Assembly: GCF_013694245.2 (NCBI RefSeq)
Contig: NZ_CP059322.2
Location: 120,001-184,000, forward strand
Source: Micromonospora ferruginea
Lineage (GTDB): Bacteria > Actinomycetota > Actinomycetes > Mycobacteriales > Micromonosporaceae
Length of the DNA stretch: 64,000 bases
Reading direction: 5' to 3'
Shown here: positions 11,368 to 20,097 of the stretch, piece after piece
How positions within the stretch are numbered: position 1 is the first letter of the stretch
Layout of the letters: every line of letters starts with the position of its first letter
Made by a program: the position numbers and the translations under genes
The notes under the pieces: model-generated
What the model was told of the DNA's origin: nothing
What the model saw: the letters and a program-made list of their open reading frames with translations, nothing else
Databases searched by the model: none

Positions 11368-14300
11368 ATGGCCTATCCGTTGCACGACCCGACCGGTGCC
11401 GGCGTCCCGGCGAGCCCGGACCTGCCCGCGGTCGAGCGCGGGGTGCTGGAGCACTGGACCGCCGACAAGACCTTCGAGGCCTCGATCGAGGCCCGCCCGG
11501 CCGGCGTGGACGGCAAGAACGAGTACGTCTTCTACGACGGCCCGCCGTTCGCCAACGGCCTGCCGCACTACGGCCACCTCTTCACCGGCTACGTCAAGGA
11601 CGTGGTGCCGCGCTACCAGACCATGCGCGGGCGGCACGTCGAGCGGCGCTTCGGCTGGGACTGCCACGGGCTGCCGGCCGAGGTGGTGGCCGAGAAGCAG
11701 CTCGGCATCACCACCAAGGCGGAGATCCTCGACCTCGGCGTGGCCCGGTTCAACGACGCCTGCCGCGCCAGCGTGCTGGAGTTCACCCAGGACTGGGAGC
11801 GCTACGTCACCCGGCAGGCCCGCTGGGTCGACTTCGCCAACGACTACAAGACGCTCGACCTGGACTACATGGAAAGCGTCATGTGGGCCTTCAAGACCCT
11901 GCACGACAAGGGCCTGGTCTACGAGGGTTTCCGGGTGCTGGCGTACTGCTGGCGGTGCGAGACCCCGCTGTCCAACACCGAGACCCGGATGGACGACGTC
12001 TACCGGGACCGGCACGACCCGACGCTGACCGTGTGGTTCGAGCTGACCGCCGACGAGAGCGCGCCGGAGCCGCTGCGCGGGCCGGTCAAGCTGGGCGTCT
12101 GGACCACCACGCCGTGGACCCTGCCGTCGAACCTGGCGCTCGCCGTCGGCCCGGACATCGAGTACGCGGTGCTGGACCGCGACGGCGAGCGGTACGTGGT
12201 CGGCGCCGCGCGCCTCGGCGCGTACGCCAAGGAGCTGGAGGGGTACCAGCAGGTCGGCACCGTGCACGGCCGGGACCTGGTCGGGCGCCGCTACACGCCG
12301 CTCTACGACTTCCTGGTCGAGCCGGCCGGGCCGAACGCCTACCAGGTGCTCGGCGCGGAGTTCGTCACCACCGAGGACGGCACCGGGATCGTCCACCTGG
12401 CCCCGGCGTTCGGCGAGGACGACCAGAACACCTGCAACGCGGCCGGCATCCCGACCGTGGTCACCGTGGACGACCACACCCGGTTCACCGCGCTGGTCCC
12501 GCCCTATCAGGGCGAGCAGGTCTTCGACGTGAACAAGCCGGTGATCCGGGAGCTGAAGGAGCGGGGGGTGGTGCTGCGGCAGGACGTCTACACGCACTCG
12601 TACCCGCACTGCTGGCGCTGCGACACCCCGCTGGTCTACAAGGCGGTGTCGTCGTGGTTCGTCGCGGTGACCTCGTTCAAGGACCGGATGGTCGAGCTGA
12701 ACCAGGAGATCAACTGGACGCCGGGGCACATCAAGGACGGCTCGTTCGGCAAGTGGCTGGCCAACGCCCGGGACTGGTCGATCAGCCGGAACCGGTTCTG
12801 GGGCTCGCCGATCCCGGTGTGGCGCTCGGACGACCCGAACCATCCGCGGATCGACGTGTACGGGTCGCTGGACGAGATCGAGCGGGACTTCGGCGTACGC
12901 CTGACCGACCTGCACCGGCCGGCGGTGGACGACCTGGTCCGGCCCAACCCGGACGACCCGACGGGCAAGGCGATGATGCGCCGGGTGCCGGAGGTGCTGG
13001 ACTGCTGGTTCGAGTCCGGTTCGATGCCGTTCGCCCAGGTGCACTACCCGTTCGAGAACCGCGACTGGTTCGAGCACCACTACCCGGGCGACTTCATCGT
13101 CGAGTACATCGGGCAGACCCGCGGCTGGTTCTACACCATGCACGTGCTGGCCACCGCGCTGTTCGACCGGCCGGCGTTCCGCAACTGCCTGAGCCACGGC
13201 ATCCTGCTCGGCTCGGACGGGCGCAAGATGTCCAAGAGCCTGCGCAACTACCCGGACGTCTACCACGTGTTCGACTCGTACGGGTCGGACGCGATGCGGT
13301 GGATGCTGATGTCCTCGCCGGTGCTGCGCGGCGGGGACATGGCGGTCACCGAGACGCTGATCCGGGACGCGGTGCGCCAGGTGCTGCTGCCGCTCTGGAA
13401 CGTCTGGTACTTCTTCACGCTCTACGCCAACGCGGACGGCTACACCGCGCGCCGTCGTACCGACTCGACGAACGTGCTCGACCGGTACGTGCTGGCGAAG
13501 ACGAACGAGCTGGTGGCGACCGTCGGCGCGCAGATGGACGCGTACGACATCTCCGGCGCCTGCGCGACCGTCCGGTCCTACCTGGACGCGCTGACCAACT
13601 GGTACGTGCGCCGCTCGCGGGACCGGTTCTGGGCCGGCGACGCGGACGCGTTCGACACGCTCTCGACCGTGCTGGAGACGCTCTGCCGGGTGGTGGCGCC
13701 GCTGGCGCCGCTGACCGCCGAGGAGATCTGGCGCGGGCTGACCGGCGAGCGGTCGGTGCACCTGACCGACTGGCCGTCCGCCGAGGAGTTCCCGGCCGAC
13801 CACGAGCTGGTCTCCGCGATGGACAACGTCCGGGCGGTCGCCTCGGCCGCGCTGTCGCTGCGCAAGGCGAAGGGCCTGCGGGTCCGGCTGCCGCTGGCGA
13901 AGCTGACCGTGGCGTCGCCGGTGGCCGACCAGCTCCGGCCGTTCGTCGACCTGGTCGCCGACGAGGTCAACGTGAAGGAGGTCGTGCTCGCCGGCGATGT
14001 GGAGGCCTACTGCCAGCAGGTGCTGACCGTGGTGCCGCGGGCGCTCGGCCCGCGCGTCGGCAAGGCGGTCCAGCAGGTGATCAAGGCGGTCAAGGCGGGG
14101 GAGTGGGAGCTTCACGACGGCGCCCCGGTCGCCGCCGGGGTCACCCTGGCCGAGGGCGAGTACGAGCTGCGCCTGGTCGCCGCCGACGCCGAGCACTCCG
14201 CGCCGCTGCCCGGCGGTGAGGGCGTGGTCGTGCTGGACACCGAGGTCACCCCGGAACTGGCCGCCGAGGGGCTGGCCCGGGACGTGGTCCGGGTGGTGCA

Positions 14301-14514
14301 GCAGGCCCGGCGGGACGCCGACCTGGACGTCTCGGACCGGATCGCGGTGGCGGTCTCGGCCTCCGAGGAGGTGCGCGCGGCGGTCGCCGCGTACACCGAC
14401 TTCGTGGCCCGGGAGGTGCTGGCGGACAGCGTCGACTTCGTCGACGGGCTCGACGGCTTCGCCGGCGAGGTCGGCGACGGCGAGCGCGTGGTGGTGGGCG
14501 TCCGCCGCGTGTAA
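11368..14514 (+). CDS. ileS: isoleucyl-tRNA synthetase
   Basis: Class Ia synthetase that charges tRNA-Ile; 1048 aa, the long form usual in actinobacteria. The HIGH-like motif is HYGH ([17 protein letters not shown], near residue 70), KMSKS is in [13 protein letters not shown] near residue 620, and a CP1 editing domain lies between. The ATG has GAGGAG (11351-11356) about 11 nt upstream, the site sequestered by the T-box leader. The stop TAA (14512-14514) lies within the repeat element that starts at 14511, so the element abuts the gene with no spacer. Confidence 0.97.
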   Translation: MAYPLHDPTGAGVPASPDLPAVERGVLEHWTADKTFEASIEARPAGVDGKNEYVFYDGPPFANGLPHYGHLFTGYVKDVVPRYQTMRGRHVERRFGWDCHGLPAEVVAEKQLGITTKAEILDLGVARFNDACRASVLEFTQDWERYVTRQARWVDFANDYKTLDLDYMESVMWAFKTLHDKGLVYEGFRVLAYCWRCETPLSNTETRMDDVYRDRHDPTLTVWFELTADESAPEPLRGPVKLGVWTTTPWTLPSNLALAVGPDIEYAVLDRDGERYVVGAARLGAYAKELEGYQQVGTVHGRDLVGRRYTPLYDFLVEPAGPNAYQVLGAEFVTTEDGTGIVHLAPAFGEDDQNTCNAAGIPTVVTVDDHTRFTALVPPYQGEQVFDVNKPVIRELKERGVVLRQDVYTHSYPHCWRCDTPLVYKAVSSWFVAVTSFKDRMVELNQEINWTPGHIKDGSFGKWLANARDWSISRNRFWGSPIPVWRSDDPNHPRIDVYGSLDEIERDFGVRLTDLHRPAVDDLVRPNPDDPTGKAMMRRVPEVLDCWFESGSMPFAQVHYPFENRDWFEHHYPGDFIVEYIGQTRGWFYTMHVLATALFDRPAFRNCLSHGILLGSDGRKMSKSLRNYPDVYHVFDSYGSDAMRWMLMSSPVLRGGDMAVTETLIRDAVRQVLLPLWNVWYFFTLYANADGYTARRRTDSTNVLDRYVLAKTNELVATVGAQMDAYDISGACATVRSYLDALTNWYVRRSRDRFWAGDADAFDTLSTVLETLCRVVAPLAPLTAEEIWRGLTGERSVHLTDWPSAEEFPADHELVSAMDNVRAVASAALSLRKAKGLRVRLPLAKLTVASPVADQLRPFVDLVADEVNVKEVVLAGDVEAYCQQVLTVVPRALGPRVGKAVQQVIKAVKAGEWELHDGAPVAAGVTLAEGEYELRLVAADAEHSAPLPGGEGVVVLDTEVTPELAAEGLARDVVRVVQQARRDADLDVSDRIAVAVSASEEVRAAVAAYTDFVAREVLADSVDFVDGLDGFAGEVGDGERVVVGVRRV

Positions 14515-14564
14515 GGCGGGGGACCTTCTTAACGCATTCGGTAGAGGAGGGGCCCCCGCCTAAC
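14511..14564 (-). repeat. intergenic GC-palindrome element, copy 3 (E3)
   Basis: Arms taaggcgggggaccttctta and gaggaggggcccccgcctaa flank CGCATTCGGTA, the reverse complement of the core TACCGAATGCG seen in copy 7. The first bases of the element, gTAA, are the ileS stop codon. Confidence 0.8.
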
Positions 14565-14667
14565 CGGGCGTACCGAGCGGGTGGACTGCGGGCCACCCGC
14601 TCGGCCTCCGGTGGCGGCGTCGGCTACCGTGACAGCGCCTGTTTCGCGTACGAACGCCGGAGGACCC

Positions 14668-15348
14668 GTGCCCCTGCTCTACACCATCGGCAAGCTCACC
14701 GTGGCGCCCGCGCTCCGGTTGGCCTTCCGGCCGCACGCGGAGGGGTTGGAGCACATCCCGGCGACCGGCGGCGCGATCTTCGCGGGTAATCACCTCTCCG
14801 TCGCCGACGAGTTGTTGCTCGGCACCGTGGTCCCGCGGCACCTGGCGTTCTGGGCCAAGTCGGAATACTTCAACGGCACCGGGGTCAAGGGCGGTTTCTC
14901 CAAGTTCGTGCTCACCGGGCTGGGCGCCATCCCGGTCGAGCGGGGCGGCGGGCGGGCGGCGCTCTCCGCGTTCGACGCCGCGATCCCGGTGCTCAAGGCC
15001 GGCGACCTGGTCGCCGTCTACCCGGAGGGCACGCGCTCCCCGGACGGGCGGCTCTACCGCGGTCGTACCGGCGCGACCCGGCTGGCGGTCGCCGCCGGGG
15101 TGCCGATCATCCCGGTCGGCGTGACCGGCACCGACAAGGCCCAGCCGATCGGGACCCGGGTGCCCCGGCCCGGCCGCGCCAAGATCACCATCAAGTTCGG
15201 CAAGCCGCTGGACTTCACCGGCCGGCCCGACGACCGGTCGTCGCTGCGGGTCATGACCGACGAGCTGATGGCCGAGATCCAGAAGCTCACCGGTCAGGAG
15301 TACGTGCCCCGCTACGCCCCGAAGCGCAGCGAGGAGCCCCCGGCCTGA
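14668..15348 (+). CDS. 1-acyl-glycerol-3-phosphate acyltransferase family protein (PlsC-like)
   Basis: 226 aa. Predicted to transfer an acyl chain to lysophosphatidate or a related lysolipid at the membrane. The HX4D catalytic motif is NHLSVAD (H42, D47), and the phosphate-binding motif YPEGTR (E120) and the downstream VPIIPVGVTG block are typical. The GTG at 14668 follows GGAGGAC at a good distance. An upstream in-frame ATG at 14581 would add 29 non-conserved residues and is rejected; a -10-like TACCGT near 14625 also fits the shorter form. Exact substrate is uncertain. Confidence 0.9.
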   Translation: MPLLYTIGKLTVAPALRLAFRPHAEGLEHIPATGGAIFAGNHLSVADELLLGTVVPRHLAFWAKSEYFNGTGVKGGFSKFVLTGLGAIPVERGGGRAALSAFDAAIPVLKAGDLVAVYPEGTRSPDGRLYRGRTGATRLAVAAGVPIIPVGVTGTDKAQPIGTRVPRPGRAKITIKFGKPLDFTGRPDDRSSLRVMTDELMAEIQKLTGQEYVPRYAPKRSEEPPA

Positions 15349-15357
15349 CCGGCCCGC

Positions 15358-17286
15358 TCAGGACTGCTTCGGAACCACCACCTGCTGGCGCAGGTCGTTC
15401 AGCAGCCGGCCGCTGTCGTCCACCGACAGCCGGGTGAACACGCCCGTGGCGAGGCTGCCGTGGTCCACCGAGGTGCACACCACCACCGTGTCGCCGTCCG
15501 CGCGGCCCACCGCGCAGCGCTCGTACCGGCCGCGTACGCCGGTGTCCACGGTCACCGAGGGCTGCAGCGCGTAGTCGTCGGTGAGCCGCTTCAACTCGGC
15601 CTCGGCGTCGGACTCCGGCGTGAACCGGAAGCCGGTGCTGCCGAAGAGCGTCACCCGCTTGCCATCGTTCGTGGTGTAGATGCCGGCGAACGTGTCCTCG
15701 GCGAGCCAGTCCGCCTGGCGTACCCGGCTCTTCAGGTCCTCGGCCGTCGACTGGCTGTCCCGGTCCTGGCGCAGCCGCATCGAGTCGAGCTGGTCCGGGA
15801 GGGTGGCGCTGGCCGGGTACTGGCTGGAGAGCGGCTGGATCCACCAGAGCGGGACGCCGCAGCAGCACGCCACGCTGAGCAGCAGCACCCAGGGCCAGCG
15901 GCGGCGCCGGCGGACCGGCACCGGCACGTACCCCTTGGTGGCCTGCCATCCCGGCGGCGGCGCGGGTCGGCCCCGGCGCTGCTTGGGCGGCCGGGCCTGC
16001 TTCGGCGGCGGTGCGGACACCGGGCGGCCGGCCGGCGGACCGGGGTACGGCGGCTGGGCCGGCGGTGACACCGGGCGGGCGGCCGGCGGGCCCGGGTACG
16101 CCGGAGCCTGCGCGGGTGGCGACACCGGGCGGGCGGCCGGCGGGCCCGGGTACGGCGGAGTCTGCGCGGGTGGTGACACCGGCCGGGCGGCCGGCGGTGC
16201 GGTCGGCCAGGGGGCGGTGTAGGTCATCGTCGGCGGCAGCGCCGGCAGCTCGACCGAGTGCAGGTCCCAGCCGGTGGTGTCGACGCCCGCCCACGGGTCG
16301 ACCGGGGTGGCGTGCTCGGGCGAGCCGACCGGCGGCACCGGCGTGGGCTCGGCCGACTCGCCCCAGGAACGCCGGCGTGACGGCGGCGGCGGGACCGCCG
16401 CGGATCCGCTCCAGCGCGGCGAGTTGTCGACCCGGGTGGGGTGCGGCGGGTTCGGCCCGCGCTCGACAGCCGTCCGGTTCGGCTCGCTCTCGACGGTCGT
16501 CCGGTCCGGTCCGTGCTCGACCTTCGTCCGGTTCGACGCGTCCTCGACCCGGGTGGGGTCCGGTGTGCGCTCGATCCGGGTCGGTGTCGGTGTCGTGCGG
16601 CCGGGCACGGAGGCGGAGCCCCGGGCACGACCGGCGGGCACGGGCGGGGTGTCGTCGGGATCGGCCCCGGCACGCCCCGGGGTCGGGGTCGGATCGAGGC
16701 CGGTCCGGGCGGCGGTCTCGGCCGGCGGGGTCGAACTGTCGGCGTCCGCCGCCGGCCGACCAGCGGCGGACGGCCCGTCGGTGGCCTCCGGGACATGCGT
16801 CCCGGCCCGCGTCCCGGCCTGGTCCGGTGGCGGTGTCCCGGTCTCGTCCGGGCTGGACGTCGTGGTCTGCGGCTGCGCATCCGGCGCGGCGGGCGTCTCG
16901 GGAACGGCGTCGTCGTCCGCTCTAGGCCGCGCGGCGCCGACGACGTCCGTCTCCGGCGGTGCGGTGGCCGCGTGGTCCGTCTCCGCCAGCGGGGTGGGAA
17001 CGGCGTCCGTCTCCGGCGGTGCGGTGGCGGCGTCCGTCCCGGGCGCGGCGGTGGCGGCATCGTCGGGCGTGCCCGGCGCTGTGGTGGCGGCGCTGGGCGT
17101 ACCCGGCGGTGTGGTGGCGGCGGTCGGGGCGTCGTCGACCTGCGCCGACCCCTCCGGGGCGGTCTCGGCCGACCGGCCGGAGCCCTCGGCGTCGACAGTC
17201 TTCGGCGCGGGCGACGGCGGCTCGGCGACGGCCCGCTCCTCGGCACCCTCGGCCGGCCGGCCCGCCCCCGGCTGCGGCTGCGACAT
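15358..17286 (-). CDS. proline-rich single-pass membrane protein, unknown function
   Basis: 642 aa. The first 430 or so residues are low complexity: an Ala/Thr/Pro/Glu-rich section, a section of spaced R-VE repeats (such as RIERTPDPTRVEDASNRT), and three or four copies of YPGPPAARPVSPPAQ. A basic patch (RRRRR) and one membrane helix (WPWVLLLSVACCCGVPLWW) follow. The C-terminal domain of about 150 aa has LFGSTGFRF and a Cys-X12-Cys pair before DHGSLATG, matching the domain of the 225-aa protein at 2538-3215. The ATG at 17286 has AGGAG upstream; 25 further N-terminal residues in the frame are rejected. Likely exported C-terminus; function not inferable. Confidence 0.85.
   Translation of the reverse strand: MSQPQPGAGRPAEGAEERAVAEPPSPAPKTVDAEGSGRSAETAPEGSAQVDDAPTAATTPPGTPSAATTAPGTPDDAATAAPGTDAATAPPETDAVPTPLAETDHAATAPPETDVVGAARPRADDDAVPETPAAPDAQPQTTTSSPDETGTPPPDQAGTRAGTHVPEATDGPSAAGRPAADADSSTPPAETAARTGLDPTPTPGRAGADPDDTPPVPAGRARGSASVPGRTTPTPTRIERTPDPTRVEDASNRTKVEHGPDRTTVESEPNRTAVERGPNPPHPTRVDNSPRWSGSAAVPPPPSRRRSWGESAEPTPVPPVGSPEHATPVDPWAGVDTTGWDLHSVELPALPPTMTYTAPWPTAPPAARPVSPPAQTPPYPGPPAARPVSPPAQAPAYPGPPAARPVSPPAQPPYPGPPAGRPVSAPPPKQARPPKQRRGRPAPPPGWQATKGYVPVPVRRRRRWPWVLLLSVACCCGVPLWWIQPLSSQYPASATLPDQLDSMRLRQDRDSQSTAEDLKSRVRQADWLAEDTFAGIYTTNDGKRVTLFGSTGFRFTPESDAEAELKRLTDDYALQPSVTVDTGVRGRYERCAVGRADGDTVVVCTSVDHGSLATGVFTRLSVDDSGRLLNDLRQQVVVPKQS
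16016..16200 (-). repeat. 54-bp tandem coding repeats
   Basis: Three near-identical units of 51, 54 and 54 bp (16016-16066, 16067-16120, 16121-16174) plus a partial one, all starting gacaccggGCGG on the plus strand. They encode the YPGPPAARPVSPPAQ repeats of the surrounding gene. Unit identity at DNA level suggests recent expansion or conversion. Confidence 0.8.
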
Positions 17287-17370
17287 CGCAGAATCTCCTC
17301 TCGCGCCCGTTGCGAGGTTAGTACCGCCCCGCCACCCCCGCCGAATCCCCGCCCGCCCCACCCCGGTCGG

Positions 17371-17427
17371 TGATCAAGGAGTTCGCGTCGGCGGGGAGCG
17401 TGGACCGGCGCGTCAACTCCTTGATCA
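17371..17427. repeat. inverted repeat TGATCAAGGAGTT in a divergent promoter region
   Basis: TGATCAAGGAGTT (17371-17383) and its exact reverse complement (17415-17427) flank a 31-nt spacer whose ends (cgcg/cgcg) nearly extend the stem. It lies in the 210-bp gap between divergent genes. I recall similar TGATCAAGGAGTT palindromes as dispersed repeats in Micromonosporaceae, but cannot verify that here. Confidence 0.65.
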
Positions 17428-17482
17428 TCGGGGAGGTGGCGCGGGAAAGGTGCCGGTGGGGAGGGAGGGCCGGGGCACCGCG

Positions 17483-17488
17483 TACCCT
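17483..17488 (+). promoter_or_regulatory. leaderless -10 box of the radical SAM gene
   Basis: TACCCT lies 8 nt before the ATG at 17497, with no ribosome binding site between. This supports ATG 17497 rather than the TTG at 17488. Confidence 0.5.
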
Positions 17489-17496
17489 TGGGCATC

Positions 17497-19482
17497 ATGA
17501 GTGCGCCGTCCACCACCCCACGTCCTCCTGCCGCCAATTCGGTGTGGCCCCGGCTGGAGCCGTTGCTGCCCCAGGTGACCAAGCCCATCCAGTACGTGGG
17601 TGGCGAGCTGGGCGCGGTGGTCAAGGACTGGGACGCGGCGACCGTCCGGTGGGCGCTGATGTATCCGGACGCGTACGAGGTGGGCCTGCCCAACCAGGGC
17701 GTGCAGATCCTCTACGAGGTGCTCAACGAGCTGCCCGACGTGCTCGCCGAGCGCACGTACGCGGTCTGGCCGGACCTGGAGCGCCTGATGCGCGAGCACC
17801 GGGTGCCGCAGTTCACCGTCGACGCGCACCGCCCGGTGCGCGACTTCGACGTGTTCGGCGTCTCGTTCTCCACCGAGTTGGGCTACACCAACCTGCTCAC
17901 CGCGATCGACCTGGCCGGCATCCCGCTGCTCGCCGCCGACCGCACCGACGCCGACCCGGTGATCGTGGCCGGCGGGCACGCCGCGTTCAACCCGGAGCCG
18001 ATCGCCGACTTCGTCGACGCCGCGGTGCTCGGCGATGGCGAGGAGGCGGTGCTGGAGATCACCGCCATCGTCCGGGAGTGGAAGGCCGAGGGCGCGCCGG
18101 GCGGCCGGGACGAGCTGCTGCTGCGGCTCGCCCGCACCGAGAGCGTCTACGTGCCGCGCTTCTACGACGTCGACTACCTGCCCGACGGCCGGATCCAGCG
18201 GGTCGTGCCCAACCGCCCCGACGTGCCGTTCCGGGTGCACAAGCGCACGACCATGGACCTGGACGCCTGGCCGTACCCGAAGAAGCCGCTGGTCCCGCTC
18301 GCCGAGACGGTCCACGAGCGGTACGCGGTGGAGATCTTCCGGGGCTGCACCCGGGGTTGCCGGTTCTGCCAGGCCGGCATGATCACCCGTCCGGTGCGGG
18401 AGCGTTCGATCACCACGGTCGGGCAGATGGTGCAGCAGGGTCTGGAGTTCTCCGGTTTCCACGAGGTGGGCCTGCTGTCGCTGTCGTCGGCCGACCACTC
18501 CGAGATCGGTGACATGTGCTCCGGCCTGGCCGAGCAGTACGCCGGCACCAACGTGTCGCTGTCGCTGCCGTCGACCCGGGTGGACGCGTTCAACATCGAC
18601 CTCGCCCAGGAGTTGTCCCGCAACGGGCGGCGGACCGGTCTGACGTTCGCCCCGGAGGGCGGCTCGGAGCGGATCCGCAAGGTGATCAACAAGATGGTGT
18701 CGAAGGAAGACCTCATCCGCACCGTGGTCACCGCCTACTCCAACGGCTGGCGGCAGGTGAAGCTCTACTTCATGTGCGGCCTGCCCACCGAGACCGACGA
18801 CGACGTCCTCGAGATCGCCGACATGGCGCACGAGGTGATCCGGGCCGGCCGGGCGGCCACCGGGTCCAAGGACATCCGCTGCACGGTCTCCATCGGCGGG
18901 TTCGTGCCGAAGCCGCACACCCCGTTCCAGTGGGCCTCGATGGCCACCCCCGAGGTCATCGACAACCGGCTCAAGCTGCTCAAGCAGGCGATCAACAGCG
19001 ACCGGTCGCTGGGCCGGGCGATCGGTTTCCGCTACCACGACGGCGAGCCGTCGCTGATCGAGGGCCTGCTGTCCCGGGGCGACCGCCGGGTCGGCGCGGT
19101 GATCCGCCGGGTCTGGGAGAACGGCGGCCGGTTCGACGGCTGGAGCGAGCACTTCTCCTACCGACGCTGGGTGGACGCCGCCGCCGAGACGCTGCCGGCG
19201 TTCGGGGTGGACCTCGACTGGTACACCACCCGTGAGCGCGAGGAGCTGGAGGTCCTGCCCTGGGACCACCTCGACTCCGGCCTGGACAAGGACTGGCTCT
19301 GGCAGGACTGGCAGGACTCGATGTCGGAGTACGAGCAGGACGACTGCCGCTGGACGCCCTGCTTCGACTGCGGCGTCTGCCCGTCCATGGACACCGAGAT
19401 CCAGATCGGCCCCACCGGCCGCAAGCTGCTGCCGCTGACGCCGGTCGGCGGGTTGCGGCAGCCGGCCGCCGCCCAGGGCTGA
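17497..19482 (+). CDS. TIGR03960 family B12-binding radical SAM protein
   Basis: 661 aa. The N-terminal half resembles a cobalamin-binding-like fold, followed by a radical SAM core. The iron-sulfur motif is GCTRGCRFC (C284, C288, C291). The C-terminus carries further cysteines (CRWTPCFDCGVC), possibly a second cluster. The family (TIGR03960) is usually found next to a TIGR03936 protein and ribosomal L21/L27 or RNase genes; a tRNA/rRNA modification role is suspected but unproven. The partner gene here is 3.5 kb downstream (23057-23833), separated by the type VII-like locus. Start chosen from the leaderless -10 and family N-terminus. Confidence 0.92.
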   Translation: MSAPSTTPRPPAANSVWPRLEPLLPQVTKPIQYVGGELGAVVKDWDAATVRWALMYPDAYEVGLPNQGVQILYEVLNELPDVLAERTYAVWPDLERLMREHRVPQFTVDAHRPVRDFDVFGVSFSTELGYTNLLTAIDLAGIPLLAADRTDADPVIVAGGHAAFNPEPIADFVDAAVLGDGEEAVLEITAIVREWKAEGAPGGRDELLLRLARTESVYVPRFYDVDYLPDGRIQRVVPNRPDVPFRVHKRTTMDLDAWPYPKKPLVPLAETVHERYAVEIFRGCTRGCRFCQAGMITRPVRERSITTVGQMVQQGLEFSGFHEVGLLSLSSADHSEIGDMCSGLAEQYAGTNVSLSLPSTRVDAFNIDLAQELSRNGRRTGLTFAPEGGSERIRKVINKMVSKEDLIRTVVTAYSNGWRQVKLYFMCGLPTETDDDVLEIADMAHEVIRAGRAATGSKDIRCTVSIGGFVPKPHTPFQWASMATPEVIDNRLKLLKQAINSDRSLGRAIGFRYHDGEPSLIEGLLSRGDRRVGAVIRRVWENGGRFDGWSEHFSYRRWVDAAAETLPAFGVDLDWYTTREREELEVLPWDHLDSGLDKDWLWQDWQDSMSEYEQDDCRWTPCFDCGVCPSMDTEIQIGPTGRKLLPLTPVGGLRQPAAAQG

Positions 19483-19497
19483 GCGGCACGCCTGTCG

Positions 19498-19532
19498 ACG
19501 GGGCGCGGGAACCGAGGGTTCCCGCGCCCCGT
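19498..19532 (+). terminator. intrinsic terminator after the radical SAM gene
   Basis: A perfect 16-bp stem (19498-19513 with 19517-19532), loop gag, 15 nt after the stop, followed by ccgttct. Confidence 0.85.
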
Positions 19533-19646
19533 TCCGTTCTCCGGTGACCGCCCGGCCGCCCGGGGCGGGGGTGCCCCGACTGGTGCTTCCTCGATACGCT
19601 GCGTCCGTATTGGACCGGCCCCGGGGCCGGCAGCGGGGAGGACAGC

Positions 19647-20084
19647 ATGGGCATCAAGCCGCCGGACACCGGCGATCTGCACGTCAGCGTCGAGGACCTG
19701 GACGCCGCCGCGGAATACGTCGAGCGCCTCAAGCAGTACGTCGACGACACCATCGGCTACGAGATGGAACGCATCAAGGAGCGGATGAAGGGCGACAGCG
19801 CAAACGCGCAGGCGGTGCCGAACGGCACCCCGTTCGGCGCGTACGAGGACGCCCGGATGCAGTGGGCGGCGTTGACCACGTCCACGGCCAACATGGAGGC
19901 CCACCTGAAGGACATCTCCAGGAAGCTGGCCGGCCTCAAGCAGGGCACCGAGGACATCGCGAAGGCGTTCCGCGACGCGGAGGCCCGCAACGCCGCCAAC
20001 GGCAAGCAGATCGAGCGGCTGCTGGAGTCCGCGGCGCCGCCGCCGGAGGCCGGGCAGCAGCCCACCTACCCGTACACGGCCTGA
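19647..20084 (+). CDS. small helical protein of a type VII secretion-like locus
   Basis: 145 aa, almost entirely amphipathic helix with heptad character (VEDLDAAAEYVERLKQYVDD; ANMEAHLKDISRKLAGLKQG) and a short Pro-rich tail. No signal peptide, membrane segment or cysteine. The size and fold resemble WXG100/ESX secretion-associated proteins, though no WxG is present. GGGGAGGAC lies 5 nt before the ATG. It is the first of three tightly spaced genes (13 nt to the next) ending in a mycosin, the basis for the secretion-related call. Confidence 0.75.
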   Translation: MGIKPPDTGDLHVSVEDLDAAAEYVERLKQYVDDTIGYEMERIKERMKGDSANAQAVPNGTPFGAYEDARMQWAALTTSTANMEAHLKDISRKLAGLKQGTEDIAKAFRDAEARNAANGKQIERLLESAAPPPEAGQQPTYPYTA

Positions 20085-20097
20085 GGGGGAGACGGTC

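Noticed and set aside
11221-14196. 991-codon open frame antisense to ileS
   Set aside because: A shadow ORF caused by high GC; the plus-strand frame is an unmistakable isoleucyl-tRNA synthetase and the antisense product is low-complexity Val/Arg/His.
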